64,000 nucleotides of DNA from Psychromicrobium silvestre (lineage in GTDB: Bacteria > Actinomycetota > Actinomycetes > Actinomycetales > Micrococcaceae), in the NCBI RefSeq assembly GCF_013408295.1, contig NZ_JACBYQ010000002.1:558001-622000 (forward strand), read 5' to 3'. The notes under the pieces were generated by a model. The model did not search any database. It saw only the letters and a program-made list of their open reading frames with translations, and was not told the DNA's origin. The translations under genes were made by a program, and so were the position numbers. Below, one piece after another: positions 8,380 to 20,439 of the stretch. Positions within the stretch are counted from its first letter, which is position 1, and each line of letters starts with the position of its first letter.

Positions 8380-8922
8380 TCAGAGCTGCTCGATGGTCAC
8401 CGAGTTGATTACAACGTCCTCGACCGGACGATCGCCACGAGCGGTAGGCACAGCCTCGATGGCATCGACAACGGCCTTCGACTCATCATCGGCAACCTCA
8501 CCGAAGATGCTGTGCTTACCCTGCAAATGCAGGGTAGGAACGGTGGTAATGAAGAACTGTGAGCCGTTGGTTCCGTGACCCATCTGAATACCAGCGTTGG
8601 CCATCGCCAACAAATAAGGCTTGTTGAACACCAATTCCGGGTGAATCTCATCATCGAAGTTGTAACCGGGGCCGCCGATGCCCTGGCCGAGCGGATCGCC
8701 ACCCTGGAGCATGAACTGGCGAATGATTCGGTGGAAGATCACGCCATCGTAGAACGGCGCGTTGCTCTCCTCGCCGGTGGCCGGGTGAGTCCAGGTCTTC
8801 TCGCCGGTGGCCAAGCCAACAAAGTTAGCCACGGTTTTAGGCGCGTGGTTGCCGAAGAGATTGAGGCGGATATCGCCGTGGTTGGTGTGCAGGGTTGCTT
8901 TTGCGGTAGGAATAGCAGTCAT
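8380..8922 (-). CDS. Cyclophilin-type peptidyl-prolyl cis-trans isomerase
   Basis: This 180-aa cytoplasmic cyclophilin (no signal peptide) catalyses proline cis-trans isomerisation. The active-site motifs are complete: FHRII with the catalytic Arg, FMLQGGDP, GSQFFIT and the HSIFGEV segment. The position between the gyrase region and a rhomboid gene is common in this order. It is divergent from the coiled-coil protein at 9040, and the 117-nt gap between them must hold both promoters. Confidence 0.95.
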   Translation of the reverse strand: MTAIPTAKATLHTNHGDIRLNLFGNHAPKTVANFVGLATGEKTWTHPATGEESNAPFYDGVIFHRIIRQFMLQGGDPLGQGIGGPGYNFDDEIHPELVFNKPYLLAMANAGIQMGHGTNGSQFFITTVPTLHLQGKHSIFGEVADDESKAVVDAIEAVPTARGDRPVEDVVINSVTIEQL

Positions 8923-9039
8923 AAGCTAATTCTTCCATGTTCATTCCGTACCGGGCGAAGTTCCACTCAGAGCGCAGACTCGCCGGGCGCGGCCAATCGA
9001 CGTAGGCTAGAGGGAAATTCCAATCCTCGGGAGGTAATT

Positions 9040-9942
9040 GTGAAAAAGGCAGACCACGTAACCCGTGACTTTGACGAAACCCTGGCCAGCGGCGTCGAAG
9101 CCGCCAGAAGCTGGGCGGAAAAGGGCATTGAAGCGGCCTCACCGAAGGTTCAGGAAGGCTTGCGGAAAGCCGCCCAATTCACCGCTGACGGCGTTGCCAC
9201 AGTGACTCCGAGGATCCAGGAAGGGCTGGAGAAGTTTGGTCCACGACTTTCGGATGCCGTTGATGACGCAGCGCCGAAAATTGCCGAAGCTCTTGAGAAA
9301 GCTACCCCCGCATTGCAAACTGCGAAGGATAAGGTCGTCGACGAATACCTTCCGCTGCTCTCCGACAAGCTCGGTGACGCCGCCCACGCCGTCGGCAAGG
9401 CTTTGGACAATGCGAACAGCAATGTTTCGGAATACGTCAGCGACCATGTTGCCCCGGTGGCCAGCGAAGTAGTCTCCCAGGCGTCCAATGCCGTTGCTCC
9501 GGTGGTGAAGGAAGGCAAACGCGCCGCCGCCCAAGCCCGCAAGGTCGCCGAACAAGCTGCCAAGGAAGCCGCCGCGCAGCTCAAGCTGGAGCAGAAGAAG
9601 GCCAAGTCCGGTGGTAAGGGTTGGATTATCTTCGGTGTGATCGCTGCGGCCGTAGCTGCGGGAGCAGCCGTTTGGCGCGCCTCACGGCCGGTGGAGGATC
9701 CGTGGAAGACGCCGGTGCCGGTTCAGGACGCCGTACAGAAAGTCTCTGAGACCGCCAGCGCGGTCAAGGACGAGGTCAAGGAAAAAGCCGAAGACCTCGG
9801 CGAGAAGGCTGTGGACAAGGCTGAAGAGGTCAAGAGCGAAGTCAAGGATGCCGCTGCCGAGGCTAAAAGCACTGTGAAGCACAAAGCTGAAGACCTCAAG
9901 GAAGCAGCCGAGGACGCCGTCAAGGACGCTACCGAGAAATAA
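9040..9942 (+). CDS. Ala/Lys/Glu-rich helical membrane protein
   Basis: This 300-aa protein consists almost entirely of amphipathic helix-forming repeats rich in Ala, Lys, Glu and Val (for example KDEVKEKAEDLGEKAVDKAE). One membrane segment lies near residues 190-206 (GWIIFGVIAAAVAAGAAVW). The C-terminal tail resembles late-embryogenesis-abundant or apolipoprotein-like 11-residue repeats. I chose the GTG at 9040 because GGGAGG ends 5 nt upstream; the longer in-frame reading from 8575 runs antisense through the cyclophilin gene. The function is unknown. Membrane-stress or envelope scaffolding is possible but unproven. Confidence 0.8.
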   Translation: MKKADHVTRDFDETLASGVEAARSWAEKGIEAASPKVQEGLRKAAQFTADGVATVTPRIQEGLEKFGPRLSDAVDDAAPKIAEALEKATPALQTAKDKVVDEYLPLLSDKLGDAAHAVGKALDNANSNVSEYVSDHVAPVASEVVSQASNAVAPVVKEGKRAAAQARKVAEQAAKEAAAQLKLEQKKAKSGGKGWIIFGVIAAAVAAGAAVWRASRPVEDPWKTPVPVQDAVQKVSETASAVKDEVKEKAEDLGEKAVDKAEEVKSEVKDAAAEAKSTVKHKAEDLKEAAEDAVKDATEK

Positions 9943-9982
9943 GCCGCGGCCGCGAGGCGGTCAATGTTAGATTTGGTGCATC

Positions 9983-10876
9983 ATGCCAAGTGACTTAGCC
10001 GACTCAGTCGACGACTTTACGGCCCTCGGCACGTCCGAGGGCCTTCCGACGGTATCCATTGTGATTCCGGCCTACAACGAAGAAAGCGTGATCCGGCAGT
10101 GCTTGATCGCTGCCGTATATCAATCAGTTCCGGCCGACGAGATCATCGTGGTGGACAATCGCTCCAACGACGCTACCTGCTCGATTGTTCGGCAAATGCA
10201 ATTGGAATACCCGGAGAGTCCTATCCGGTTGCTGCACCAAAATGACGAGCAAGGCCTAATCCCCACCCGGAACTTCGGGCTCAACCACGCCCATAGCGAT
10301 GTTCTGGGTCGGATCGACGCCGACTCGGTCTTGGAGCCGGATTGGGTAGAACAGGTTCAGAGCGCGTTCCTGAATCCCCAGGTCGCTGCCGCCACCGGTC
10401 CTGTGGTTTATTACGATATGCCGATGCGTCGCTTTGGGCTCAAAGCCGATGACAAGATGCGTCAGTTAATGCTCCGGCTGGCCAAACATCAATATCATTT
10501 CCTCTTCGGCTCGAATATGGCCGTGCGTCGAAGCGCCTGGGAAGAGATCCGCGGCGAAACCTGTAGGGATGAAAAAGACGAGATGCATGAGGATATTGAC
10601 CTCTCCTTGCATCTAGCCGACCACGAGCTCAAGGTACAGTACGTGCCCTCCATGGTGAGTGGCATGTCGGCACGCCGCTTGGAGGATTCCCCACGGGATT
10701 ACCGCTATTACGTGAGCCGCTTTGAGCGCACCTACAAGGCGCATAACGTGAAGAAGCTGGCCTTGAAGGCTCCTATGGTGGTTTTCTTCTCGGTCTATTT
10801 CCCGGCCAAGATGCTGCGTGCCGTGCACACCGCGAGTGTGAACCAGATGGCGCGCCGGGCTGCGCTGCGTCCCTAA
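9983..10876 (+). CDS. Family 2 glycosyltransferase
   Basis: This 297-aa GT-A fold glycosyltransferase starts its catalytic domain with VSIVIPAYNEESVI. It has the nucleotide-sugar site DEIIVVDNRSND, the metal-binding DxD-type RIDADSVLEPDW, and the ED motif (HEDIDLSLHL). A hydrophobic stretch near the C-terminus (PMVVFFSVYFPAKMLRAV) could anchor it peripherally. The donor and acceptor cannot be inferred. It is monocistronic, convergent with the DMT transporter gene. Confidence 0.87.
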   Translation: MPSDLADSVDDFTALGTSEGLPTVSIVIPAYNEESVIRQCLIAAVYQSVPADEIIVVDNRSNDATCSIVRQMQLEYPESPIRLLHQNDEQGLIPTRNFGLNHAHSDVLGRIDADSVLEPDWVEQVQSAFLNPQVAAATGPVVYYDMPMRRFGLKADDKMRQLMLRLAKHQYHFLFGSNMAVRRSAWEEIRGETCRDEKDEMHEDIDLSLHLADHELKVQYVPSMVSGMSARRLEDSPRDYRYYVSRFERTYKAHNVKKLALKAPMVVFFSVYFPAKMLRAVHTASVNQMARRAALRP

Positions 10877-10882
10877 ACCCGC

Positions 10883-11764
10883 TCAGCGGGCCTTCCGCAG
10901 TCTGCCAGCGCCTCCCAGGCCTTGACCTAGCACGACGACGGCTAGGCCAGCCAGGATGAGCAGCAAGCCTAGGTAGGTACCAGCGGGCAGCACCTCGTGT
11001 AGGAAGATCGCGGCCAGAATCGCTGCTCCGGGGATCTCTAAAAGGATCAACATGGAGATCACCAAGGGGCTCATGCTGGCGAGCAGATGGTTGAAGATCG
11101 TATGTCCCATCATCTGAGCCACCAGGGTGACCGCAATGATGCCCAGCCAGACCCACGGTCCAAAGCCGAAGAGGGGAACCCTGAAGGCTAGCGCTAGGAC
11201 CAGCAGGAACAGGGCACAGAGGCCGTAGCACAGCGTGGTGTAGATTCCGGTGCTCATGGTCTCCCGAGCCTTGGCACCGACCAGTGTGTAGGCTCCGGCC
11301 AGAACGCCGCCAGCTAAGCCCAGGAGGTCGCCGATAAGCGCCTGCTTTGAGGATCCGAGGTCAAAACCGGTGATGAGCAGGGCTCCGAATAAGGCCAGAA
11401 GCAAGCCGATGAAGATGGCTGGCGCTTGTCGCTTGCCGCGGAAGAGTTGGAAGAGCACGATCCAGGCCGATTGCAGACAGACTAGTGCCGTGGCTGCTGC
11501 CACCGAGGTCAATTGCAGCGCAGTAATAAAGCAGGCAAAGTGCAAGGCCAAAGCGCCCGCACCGAGTGCACAGGTGAAAACGTCTTTACGGGTCAACTGT
11601 CGAAAGCCGCTGCGTTGTCGCAGCGCAGCGGGGGCTCCCATAAAAACCGCACCCAGGGCATTGCGCCAGAAGGCAATGGCTAAAGCCGGAGCAGCAGTTG
11701 CGGCCATGATCGGGCCTGAAGCGGCAACACCGAGCACAGCAAAGGCGGCCAGCAGGTAGTTCAC
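10883..11764 (-). CDS. DMT superfamily (EamA) transporter
   Basis: This 293-aa integral membrane protein has about ten helices made of two EamA repeats, the architecture of drug/metabolite exporters. The second repeat ends with the usual pattern of Gly- and Ala-rich helices. No substrate motif is recognisable. It lies downstream of tRNA-Ala on the same strand but is separated by a strong terminator and a long inverted repeat, so it probably has its own promoter in 11765-11918. Confidence 0.87.
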   Translation of the reverse strand: MNYLLAAFAVLGVAASGPIMAATAAPALAIAFWRNALGAVFMGAPAALRQRSGFRQLTRKDVFTCALGAGALALHFACFITALQLTSVAAATALVCLQSAWIVLFQLFRGKRQAPAIFIGLLLALFGALLITGFDLGSSKQALIGDLLGLAGGVLAGAYTLVGAKARETMSTGIYTTLCYGLCALFLLVLALAFRVPLFGFGPWVWLGIIAVTLVAQMMGHTIFNHLLASMSPLVISMLILLEIPGAAILAAIFLHEVLPAGTYLGLLLILAGLAVVVLGQGLGGAGRLRKAR

Positions 11765-11792
11765 TGACTCAACCTTAGTTCACCCACTTCGT

Positions 11793-11849
11793 CGAGTGTG
11801 GAGATCTGCACCCTATGACGCCCTCAAAACGTGCAGATCTCCACACTCG
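11793..11849. repeat. 19-bp perfect inverted repeat (palindromic element)
   Basis: The arms CGAGTGTGGAGATCTGCAC (11793-11811) and its exact reverse complement (11831-11849) are separated by 19 nt. It sits 29 nt upstream of the DMT transporter start, between that gene and tRNA-Ala. It lacks the T-run of a terminator. It could be an operator or a dispersed palindromic repeat. Confidence 0.75.
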
Positions 11850-11918
11850 GCACGGCGGACGAAGGGGCCGAGGAAAGGGAGCAGACGAAAGGGGGCAGAG
11901 ACAAAGGGGCAGAGACAA

Positions 11919-11953
11919 AAAAGCCCTGGCTCGCAAAGCGAGCCAGGGCTTTT
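11919..11953 (-). terminator. Terminator downstream of tRNA-Ala
   Basis: A 16-bp perfect stem (11919-11934 with 11938-11953) with loop AAA starts 5 nt past the tRNA 3' end. T-runs on both sides make it a strong, probably bidirectional, terminator. A partial tandem repeat (GGGGCAGAGACAAA twice) lies beside it at 11892-11919. Confidence 0.85.
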
Positions 11954-11958
11954 GACGG

Positions 11959-12031
11959 TGGAGGCACGGGGACTCGAACCCCGAACCCCCTGCTTGCAAA
12001 GCAGGTGCGCTACCAATTGCGCCATGCCCCC
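11959..12031 (-). tRNA. tRNA-Ala (anticodon TGC)
   Basis: This is a 73-nt cloverleaf. Acceptor arm GGGGGCA pairs with TGCCTCC, discriminator A. The anticodon loop TTTGCAA has anticodon TGC, and the T-arm contains GGTTCGAGTCC. CCA is not encoded, which fits with the pcnA-type enzyme in this window. It lies in the conserved gyrA-downstream tRNA-Ile/tRNA-Ala group. Confidence 0.97.
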
Positions 12032-12052
12032 GTCTTGAGGACTAATGAAATT

Positions 12053-12172
12053 CTAACCGACCTTATCGGTCGCTTCGTTCCACACCGTCTTCTGGGCTTT
12101 GGAATCTTGAAGCTTCTTCCGCAGGAAGATAGCCCCAACCACTGCCGCAGCAATAAGAATCAACTTCTTCAT
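12053..12172 (-). CDS. DLW-39 family small protein
   Basis: This 39-aa ORF starts MKKLILIAAAVVGA, continues through the basic stretch FLRKKLQ and ends TVWNEATDKVG. The exact length, the single N-terminal hydrophobic segment, the conserved Trp near the C-terminus and the location between tRNA-Ile and tRNA-Ala match the actinobacterial DLW-39 family. GGAGGA precedes the ATG by 3 nt. It probably sits in the membrane with a short charged cytoplasmic tail. No function is established for the family. Confidence 0.88.
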   Translation of the reverse strand: MKKLILIAAAVVGAIFLRKKLQDSKAQKTVWNEATDKVG

Positions 12173-12197
12173 GGGTCCTCCTATCGGAAAGATTCCG

Positions 12198-12271
12198 TGG
12201 GCGTACCAGGACTTGAACCTGGGACCTCTTCGTTATCAGCGAAGCGCTCTAACCGCCTGAGCTATACGCCC
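12198..12271 (-). tRNA. tRNA-Ile (anticodon GAT)
   Basis: This is a 74-nt cloverleaf. Acceptor arm GGGCGTA pairs with TACGCCC, discriminator A. The anticodon loop CTGATAA has anticodon GAT, and the T-arm contains GGTTCAAGTCC. CCA is not encoded. It lies 79 nt downstream of the DUF3566 gene. Confidence 0.97.
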
Positions 12272-12350
12272 CCTCGGCCCCGTCGGGCCGAAATAAAACT
12301 CTACAGCATCCGGCTAGCCCGCCAAAATCAGCAAGCTGCCGGACGGCCGA

Positions 12351-12833
12351 CTAGTCGTCGGTCAGGGTCACCCCGATGCCACCCACCAGGGTGGCAGAGA
12401 TGTTGTAGAGCACCGCAGCGAGCATTGAAAGGGCCGTCAAAAGCACCACGTTCACTACCGCTAAGATCACCGCATAGGAAGCCACCAGGCCCAGAGAGGC
12501 GAAGGACTTGATGTCCACCGAGCCGCCTTCCGGTCCCTGGAAATCAACCAGCAATGAATTGATCCGATCAAAAACTCCGGTCAGATCCAGCACACTCCAG
12601 AGCACAATGGCTGCAACCACCGTAATGATGCCCAAAGCCACCGACAGCAGGAAAGCCATTTTGAGCACCGACCACGGATCGAGCTTCGAGACCTGTAGCC
12701 GGGCCCGACGAACCTTCCCCTTGGGGGCGGGCTTCACCAAGCTTGGCTTGGCGGTAGCGGGACGGGCAGCTGGTTTGGCCGACGTCGGGCGTTGAGCCGG
12801 TCTGGCCGGCGCGCCTGGGTTGTTCGTACTCAC
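12351..12833 (-). CDS. DUF3566 transmembrane protein
   Basis: This 160-aa protein has a Pro/Ala/Lys-rich disordered N-terminus (residues 1-45), then the conserved [20 protein letters not shown] segment and two membrane helices (around 60-82 and 115-145). DUF3566 proteins are found immediately after gyrA in many Actinobacteria. The start overlaps the gyrA stop by 4 nt, so it is coupled to gyrase synthesis. The family role is unknown; a structural or division-related membrane role is speculation. Confidence 0.9.
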   Translation of the reverse strand: MSTNNPGAPARPAQRPTSAKPAARPATAKPSLVKPAPKGKVRRARLQVSKLDPWSVLKMAFLLSVALGIITVVAAIVLWSVLDLTGVFDRINSLLVDFQGPEGGSVDIKSFASLGLVASYAVILAVVNVVLLTALSMLAAVLYNISATLVGGIGVTLTDD

Positions 12834-15421
12834 TCGTTGCCTCCCTCGTCGGCAGCCTCACCCTGGCTGGCCTCTACATGTTCAGTCTCGCCTTGATGTG
12901 CCGCTTGATCTTCAGACAACGGTACTTCATCCTCGGACTCTTCGCCCGTCAGGCTCTCCAAACCCCGCTCGCTATTACGAGCAACCTCAATGATCCGGTC
13001 GTTCTTATCCGGCTTGGCGAAGACCACGCCCATCGTGTCGCGGCCCTTGGCGGGTACCTCGGCGACATTTGAACGAACCACCTTGCCGCCTTCCATCACC
13101 ACCAGTACCTCGTCATCCTCTTTTACGATCAGCGCACCGACCAGGTCACCCCGGTCTTCAACCAGTTTGGCAACTTTAATGCCCAATCCGCCTCGTCCCT
13201 GGGTACGATATTCTTCCACCGCGGTGCGCTTGGCGTAGCCGCCCTCGGTGACGATGAAGACGAAGGAATCATCGGTGACCACATCTGCGGCCAAGAGTTC
13301 ATCGGTATTTCGGAACTTCATGCCGGTCACCCCGGAGGTGGCGCGGCCCATCGGACGTAGCGCTTCATCGGTCGCGGTGAAGCGAATCGACTGTCCCTTA
13401 CGGGAGACCAAGAGCAGATCATCGGTTTCGGAAACCAGCTGAGCGGAGACCAACTCGTCGCCGTCACGCAGGTTGATCGCGATTACGCCTGCGCTTCGGT
13501 TGGTGTCGTAATCCTCCAAGCGAGTCTTCTTGACCAGACCGTTCTTAGTGGCCAGCACTAAATAGGGCGATTGCGCGTAGTCCCGGAGATCCAGCACCTG
13601 GGCAATTTTCTCGTCCGGCTGGAAAGCCAAGAGGTTAGCCACATGCTGGCCCTTCGCATCGCGACCGGCTTCAATCAGCTCATAGGCTTTGGCTCGATAA
13701 ACTCGGCCCAGATTGGTGAAGAACAGCAGCCAATGGTGGGTTGTCGTCACGAAGAAATGCTCCACGACGTCGTCCCCGCGCAGTTGGGCGCCCTTGATTC
13801 CCTTACCGCCGCGGTGCTGTGAGCGGTAGTTGTCACTGCGGGTGCGCTTTACATAGCCGCCCCGAGTAATGGTGACAACCATTTCCTCTTCGGGGATCAG
13901 ATCTTCCATGCTCATATCGCCGTCGTAGCCGAGCATGATCTGGCTGCGCCGGTCATCACCGTACTTAGTCACGATTTCCGCCAGCTCTTCGCTGACAATC
14001 GTGCGCTGGCGTTCTTCCGAAGCCAGAATCGAGTTGTACTCGGCGATCTCAAGTTCGAGCTGGGCGTGCTGGTCCTGGATCCTTTGCCGTTCTAGAGCCG
14101 CCAACCGCCGAAGCTGCATGTCCAAAATCGCGTTGGCCTGTAGTTCGTCAATATCCAACAACTGAATCAAACCTGCACGGGCTTCATCACCGGTGGGCGA
14201 GCGCCGGATCAAGGCAATGACCTCGTCGAGGGCATCCAGTGCCTTCAGCAGGCCACGCAGAATGTGTGCCCTAGCTTCGGCCTCCTTGAGTAGGAACCGG
14301 GTCCGCCTGACAATAACTTCCATCTGGTGGGTGACCCAGTGCCGGATGAAGGCGTCCAGGCTTAGCGTGCGCGGCACGCCGTCCACGATTGCGAGCATAT
14401 TGGCGCTGAAGTTCTCCTGCAGCTGGGTGTGCTTGTAGAGGTTATTCAGCACCACCTTGGCCACCGCATCACGCTTGAGTACCACGACGAGCCGCTGACC
14501 GGTTCGGCCAGAGGTCTCATCCCGGAGATCCGCGATACCGGCGATCTTTCCGTCCTTGACCAACTCGGCGATCTTGACGGCCAGGTTGTCGGGGTTGGCT
14601 TGGTAGGGCAGTTCTGTGACCACCAGGCAGGTGCGGCCCTGAATTTCCTCGACATTGACCACGGCGCGCATGGTGATCGATCCACGACCGGTACGGTAGG
14701 CGTCTTCAATACCCTTGTGCCCCAGGATTTGAGCACCGGTTGGGAAGTCTGGACCCTTGATTCGCTGAATCAGCGCCTCAAGCAGCTCTTCCTTGCTGGC
14801 CGTGGGGTTCTGCAGGTACCACTGAACGCCTTCTGCAACCTCACGCAGGTTATGCGGCGGAATATTGGTGGCCATGCCGACGGCGATACCCGAGGAACCG
14901 TTGACCAGCAGGTTCGGGAAACGAGCCGGCAAGATGATTGGCTCTTGGTTTTTGCCGTCATAGTTGTCCTGGAAATCGACGGTGTCCTTGTCGATATCGC
15001 GGACCATCTCCATGGCTAGAGGAGCCATCTTGGTCTCGGTGTACCTCGGAGCAGCGGCGCCATCATTACCGGGCGAACCGAAGTTTCCCTGCCCCAAGGC
15101 CAGGGGATAACGCATTGTCCAGTCCTGGATCAAACGGACCAGAGCATCGTAGATCGCCATATCGCCGTGCGGGTGATACTGACCCATGACTTCGCCCACC
15201 ACACGAGCGCACTTATTGAAGGAGCGGTCAGGCCTGTAGCCGCCGTCGTACATCGCGTAGAGCACCCGCCGGTGCACCGGCTTGAGGCCGTCGCGCACAT
15301 CCGGCAAGGCGCGACCCACAATCACCGCCATCGCGTAATCCAGATACGACCGCTGCATCTCGGTCTGCAGATCGACTTGCTCGATCCGATCCGTTATTTC
15401 TCCGCCTGTTACATCGCTCAT
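12830..15421 (-). CDS. gyrA: DNA gyrase subunit A
   Basis: This 863-aa breakage-reunion subunit forms an A2B2 complex with GyrB and introduces negative supercoils. The catalytic Tyr127 is in AAPRYTE. The quinolone-resistance region reads [14 protein letters not shown], so the residue equivalent to E. coli Ser83 is Met88, while the Asp87 equivalent is kept. The C-terminal beta-pinwheel has a GyrA-box variant QHRGGKG. The tail is acidic, as in many actinobacterial GyrA. It follows gyrB by 46 nt, with DUF3566 overlapping downstream. Confidence 0.98.
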   Translation of the reverse strand: MSDVTGGEITDRIEQVDLQTEMQRSYLDYAMAVIVGRALPDVRDGLKPVHRRVLYAMYDGGYRPDRSFNKCARVVGEVMGQYHPHGDMAIYDALVRLIQDWTMRYPLALGQGNFGSPGNDGAAAPRYTETKMAPLAMEMVRDIDKDTVDFQDNYDGKNQEPIILPARFPNLLVNGSSGIAVGMATNIPPHNLREVAEGVQWYLQNPTASKEELLEALIQRIKGPDFPTGAQILGHKGIEDAYRTGRGSITMRAVVNVEEIQGRTCLVVTELPYQANPDNLAVKIAELVKDGKIAGIADLRDETSGRTGQRLVVVLKRDAVAKVVLNNLYKHTQLQENFSANMLAIVDGVPRTLSLDAFIRHWVTHQMEVIVRRTRFLLKEAEARAHILRGLLKALDALDEVIALIRRSPTGDEARAGLIQLLDIDELQANAILDMQLRRLAALERQRIQDQHAQLELEIAEYNSILASEERQRTIVSEELAEIVTKYGDDRRSQIMLGYDGDMSMEDLIPEEEMVVTITRGGYVKRTRSDNYRSQHRGGKGIKGAQLRGDDVVEHFFVTTTHHWLLFFTNLGRVYRAKAYELIEAGRDAKGQHVANLLAFQPDEKIAQVLDLRDYAQSPYLVLATKNGLVKKTRLEDYDTNRSAGVIAINLRDGDELVSAQLVSETDDLLLVSRKGQSIRFTATDEALRPMGRATSGVTGMKFRNTDELLAADVVTDDSFVFIVTEGGYAKRTAVEEYRTQGRGGLGIKVAKLVEDRGDLVGALIVKEDDEVLVVMEGGKVVRSNVAEVPAKGRDTMGVVFAKPDKNDRIIEVARNSERGLESLTGEESEDEVPLSEDQAAHQGETEHVEASQGEAADEGGNE

Positions 15422-15467
15422 TGATGTTTTCCTCTACTAAAAATCTGTGGCCAGGGAATGGTCTGGC

Positions 15468-17642
<2,175 letters not shown>

Positions 17643-17766
17643 GGTAAAAGCGGTAGTCAAGTGCCCTTGAGCGGGCAAGAATCACAGCTAGGACGAATCC
17701 GTAAGAACCAGTATGGGTCCTAGACAGCTTCCAGATCCCTCAGGCCGCTACGTGGCTTTCTGGCGA

Positions 17767-18339
17767 TTAGCCGTAAGTATCGCGTGGGCCTCGACCAGTG
17801 ACGGTACGCCCGCCCTTGCGCCAATTCGGCGCGGTGGGCGCCAAGACCTGAATTTTAGTCACGACGCCGGCCCCCAGGTCCGCATCAAACCTGGCCAAAA
17901 GCGAGCTTGAGAGCAGGCGAAGTTGAGTAGCCCAGCTGGTGGAATCGCAACGCACCTGCAAAACGGTTCCCTCAAAAGACTCCGGCTGACAGTGCGCAGC
18001 AATCTCGGGGCCCACCAAATTGTTCCATTGAACCATCACCGATCCGACCGCGACCGGGGAACTCCAGCCACGTTCGGCCACCAATCGTTCCAGGATCCCC
18101 CCCAGTCCCTGGGGATCACGGGCTGCCCCGATAGCCGAACGCGGGATTCCTGCCTGACGCGCCGCTTTCTTCTGGTTCCGGTGCACTGCCGCGCTTCGTA
18201 CCCGACGGTCCCCTCTGGAAGTCGCGGCTTGACGCATTCGATTTAAAGCAGCCTGAGCGGCGTCCAGATCGGTTGGTTCTTCCGACTCCTCTACAGCTTC
18301 GCGCTGCGTTGATTCTTCAGAGCTCTCATCCTTGTTCAT
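17767..18339 (-). CDS. dciA: DciA-type DUF721 protein, replicative helicase loader
   Basis: This 190-aa protein belongs to DUF721. The family member at this exact locus in mycobacteria (between recF and gyrB) is DciA, which helps DnaB helicase operate in bacteria lacking DnaC/DnaI. The N-terminal half is charged and probably disordered (about residues 1-75). The conserved core follows, including [20 protein letters not shown] and the Trp-containing [17 protein letters not shown] chose the ATG at 18339 because GGGAG lies 6 nt before it. The start overlaps the recF stop by 14 nt. Confidence 0.88.
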   Translation of the reverse strand: MNKDESSEESTQREAVEESEEPTDLDAAQAALNRMRQAATSRGDRRVRSAAVHRNQKKAARQAGIPRSAIGAARDPQGLGGILERLVAERGWSSPVAVGSVMVQWNNLVGPEIAAHCQPESFEGTVLQVRCDSTSWATQLRLLSSSLLARFDADLGAGVVTKIQVLAPTAPNWRKGGRTVTGRGPRDTYG

Positions 18340-19531
18340 CAACAACTCCCGGGGCAAGCACTCGAATCCGATGCCCGGTGAGCTGTTCCGGAATATCGTC
18401 CTCGACGGCGGCCGTCACCAAAACTTGTTCCGCTGAGCCAACCATAGCGGCCAGTTTATTGCGCCGGGAGACATCCAGCTCCGCGAAAACGTCATCCAAG
18501 ATCAAAATTGGATCGGCTCCCACCACACCCTGCTCATCGTCATCCCGAAGCAAATAATAGGATGCCAAGCGCAGAGCTAGGGCTACCGACCAGGTCTCAC
18601 CGTGCGAGGCATAGCCGCGGGCCGGGGCGGTGCCTAATTGCAGCTCAAGTTCGTCGCGATGAGGTCCCACCAAGGTCAGGCCGCGCTCCACCTCCCGCTG
18701 ACGAGAAGCGGACAGAGCACTTAGGTACCTATCGGTGAGCTCGGCGGTACTGAGTTGAGTCAGACTCTCCTCTTCAAACTTTTCCGCACTGCCGCCGTCG
18801 GAATCTTCCTCATAGCCGGCCAAGCTGGAACGATAGCTGGCCAGTAATGCCTTTGAACCATCGGTGAGATCTGCATAGGCAGTGGCCAAATGCGGCTGCA
18901 TCTTCTGCACCAGTGCTAGCCTGCCAAAAAGCATCTGGGCGGCATGTTCAGCCAAATGCTGGTCCCAAACCTCGATAGTGGCGAGGAATTCGGGGCTCGG
19001 CTTCGAGCGGAATCCACCATGACTACGTGCCGACTTCAGCAAGGCATTGCGCTGCTTGAGTACCCGCTCATAGTCGGCTCGGACCCCGGCATAACGCGGC
19101 TGCAAGGACTGCAGCAGATCGTCCAGAAAACGGCGACGAAATCCGGGCTCACCCTTGACCAGCGCTAAATCTTCAGGCGCGAAGAGCACACTCCGGCACA
19201 GACCCAGGATGTCCCGGGCCCGCACCGGATTGGCACGATTGATTCTGGCCCGGTTAGCCCGTCCAGAATTGATTTCCACTTCCAGGCTGAGTCGCTGGGC
19301 GCCTCGGACCAGAGCACCTCTGATGATCGCTCGCTCCGCGCCAAAGCGAATCAATGGCCCATCGTTGGAAACCCGATGGGATCCTAGCGAACTCAGATAT
19401 CCAAGGGCTTCGACCAGATTGGTTTTGCCCAGCCCATTGGAACCGACAAAAACCGTTACCCCTGGTTGAAGCTCCAGGTCAACCTGGGGATAACTACGAA
19501 AGTCGGTCAGCGAGAGCTTTTCTAGATACAC
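18326..19531 (-). CDS. recF: DNA replication/repair protein RecF
   Basis: This 401-aa SMC-like ATPase helps load RecA at gaps in single-stranded DNA. Walker A is GSNGLGKTN (30-38), the signature region is [17 protein letters not shown] and Walker B is [12 protein letters not shown]. The length is normal. The start is GTG at 19531, immediately after the gnd stop. The stop lies inside the dciA start region, so translation of the two is coupled. Confidence 0.96.
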   Translation of the reverse strand: MYLEKLSLTDFRSYPQVDLELQPGVTVFVGSNGLGKTNLVEALGYLSSLGSHRVSNDGPLIRFGAERAIIRGALVRGAQRLSLEVEINSGRANRARINRANPVRARDILGLCRSVLFAPEDLALVKGEPGFRRRFLDDLLQSLQPRYAGVRADYERVLKQRNALLKSARSHGGFRSKPSPEFLATIEVWDQHLAEHAAQMLFGRLALVQKMQPHLATAYADLTDGSKALLASYRSSLAGYEEDSDGGSAEKFEEESLTQLSTAELTDRYLSALSASRQREVERGLTLVGPHRDELELQLGTAPARGYASHGETWSVALALRLASYYLLRDDDEQGVVGADPILILDDVFAELDVSRRNKLAAMVGSAEQVLVTAAVEDDIPEQLTGHRIRVLAPGVVDEQG

Positions 19532-19532
19532 A

Positions 19533-20417
19533 CTACTTAGCTGGCTTCATGGCATGTCCACCAAATTGGTTACGCAAGGCGGAAACCATCTTATTTGCCG
19601 GTGAGGAATCTTCCCGTGAAGCGAAGCGAGCAAACAGCGCGGCGGTAATAGCCGGTGCTGGAACCGCATTGGCAATGGCTTCCTCAACGGTCCATCGTCC
19701 TTCGCCGGAATCCTCGACGTAGTCATCGATAGAGGCCAGGCCCGGATCTTCTTCCAGAGCCTTGACCATCAGATCCAGCAGCCAGGAGCGCACCACGGTG
19801 CCTTTTTGCCAGGCGCGGAAGGTGCCGGGAAGGTCGGTAATGATGTCCTTGGCGGCTAGCAGTTCGTAACCTTCTGCGTAGGACTGCATCAGACCATATT
19901 CGATGCCGTTGTGCACCATTTTGGCGTAGTGACCGGCTCCGACCTCGCCAACATGCACAAAGCTGTCAGACCGCTCACCCTCTGGACGCAAGGCATCGAA
20001 CACCGGCAACAAGCTCTCGATGTCTTCCTTGCTGCCGCCTGCCATCAGGCCGTAGCCATTTTCCAGACCCCAAACGCCACCCGATACGCCACAATCAACG
20101 AAACGAATTGACTTCTCGGCCAGCTGAGCGGCGTGCTTTTGATCTTCAGTGAACCGCGAGTTACCGCCGTCGATCACCAAATCACCCGCGTCGAGCAGGC
20201 CACCGAGCTGATCAATCACCGAATCGGTGATCTGACCGGAGGGAACCATAACCCAAACAGCACGGGGGGAAGGCAATGCGGCTACCAAAGCTTCAACGCT
20301 CTCGACGTCGGTCACTTCGGGATTCCGGTCGTAACCGGTCACCTCGATGCCGCCCTGCCGCAAGCGGGCGCGCATGTTGAAACCCATTTTTCCAAGGCCG
20401 ATCAGACCAATGTGCAT
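19533..20417 (-). CDS. gnd: 6-phosphogluconate dehydrogenase, decarboxylating (short form)
   Basis: This 294-aa enzyme converts 6-phosphogluconate to ribulose 5-phosphate. It is the short GntZ/YqeC-type form (about 300 aa against 470 for the long form), typically NAD-linked. The N-terminus has the dinucleotide fold ([12 protein letters not shown]). The substrate motif [19 protein letters not shown] and the catalytic Lys/Asn segment [15 protein letters not shown] are both present. Its place between dnaN and recF is conserved in many Actinobacteria and has no obvious functional reason. Confidence 0.94.
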   Translation of the reverse strand: MHIGLIGLGKMGFNMRARLRQGGIEVTGYDRNPEVTDVESVEALVAALPSPRAVWVMVPSGQITDSVIDQLGGLLDAGDLVIDGGNSRFTEDQKHAAQLAEKSIRFVDCGVSGGVWGLENGYGLMAGGSKEDIESLLPVFDALRPEGERSDSFVHVGEVGAGHYAKMVHNGIEYGLMQSYAEGYELLAAKDIITDLPGTFRAWQKGTVVRSWLLDLMVKALEEDPGLASIDDYVEDSGEGRWTVEEAIANAVPAPAITAALFARFASREDSSPANKMVSALRNQFGGHAMKPAK

Positions 20418-20439
20418 CTTTTAACTCTTTCCTGCGAAA

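Noticed and set aside
8575-9039. N-terminal extension of the helical membrane protein
   Set aside because: It would run antisense across the cyclophilin gene; GTG 9040 has its own ribosome site.
11892-11919. Tandem GGGGCAGAGACAAA repeat
   Set aside because: Only two partial units next to a terminator; too short to treat as a CRISPR or satellite array.
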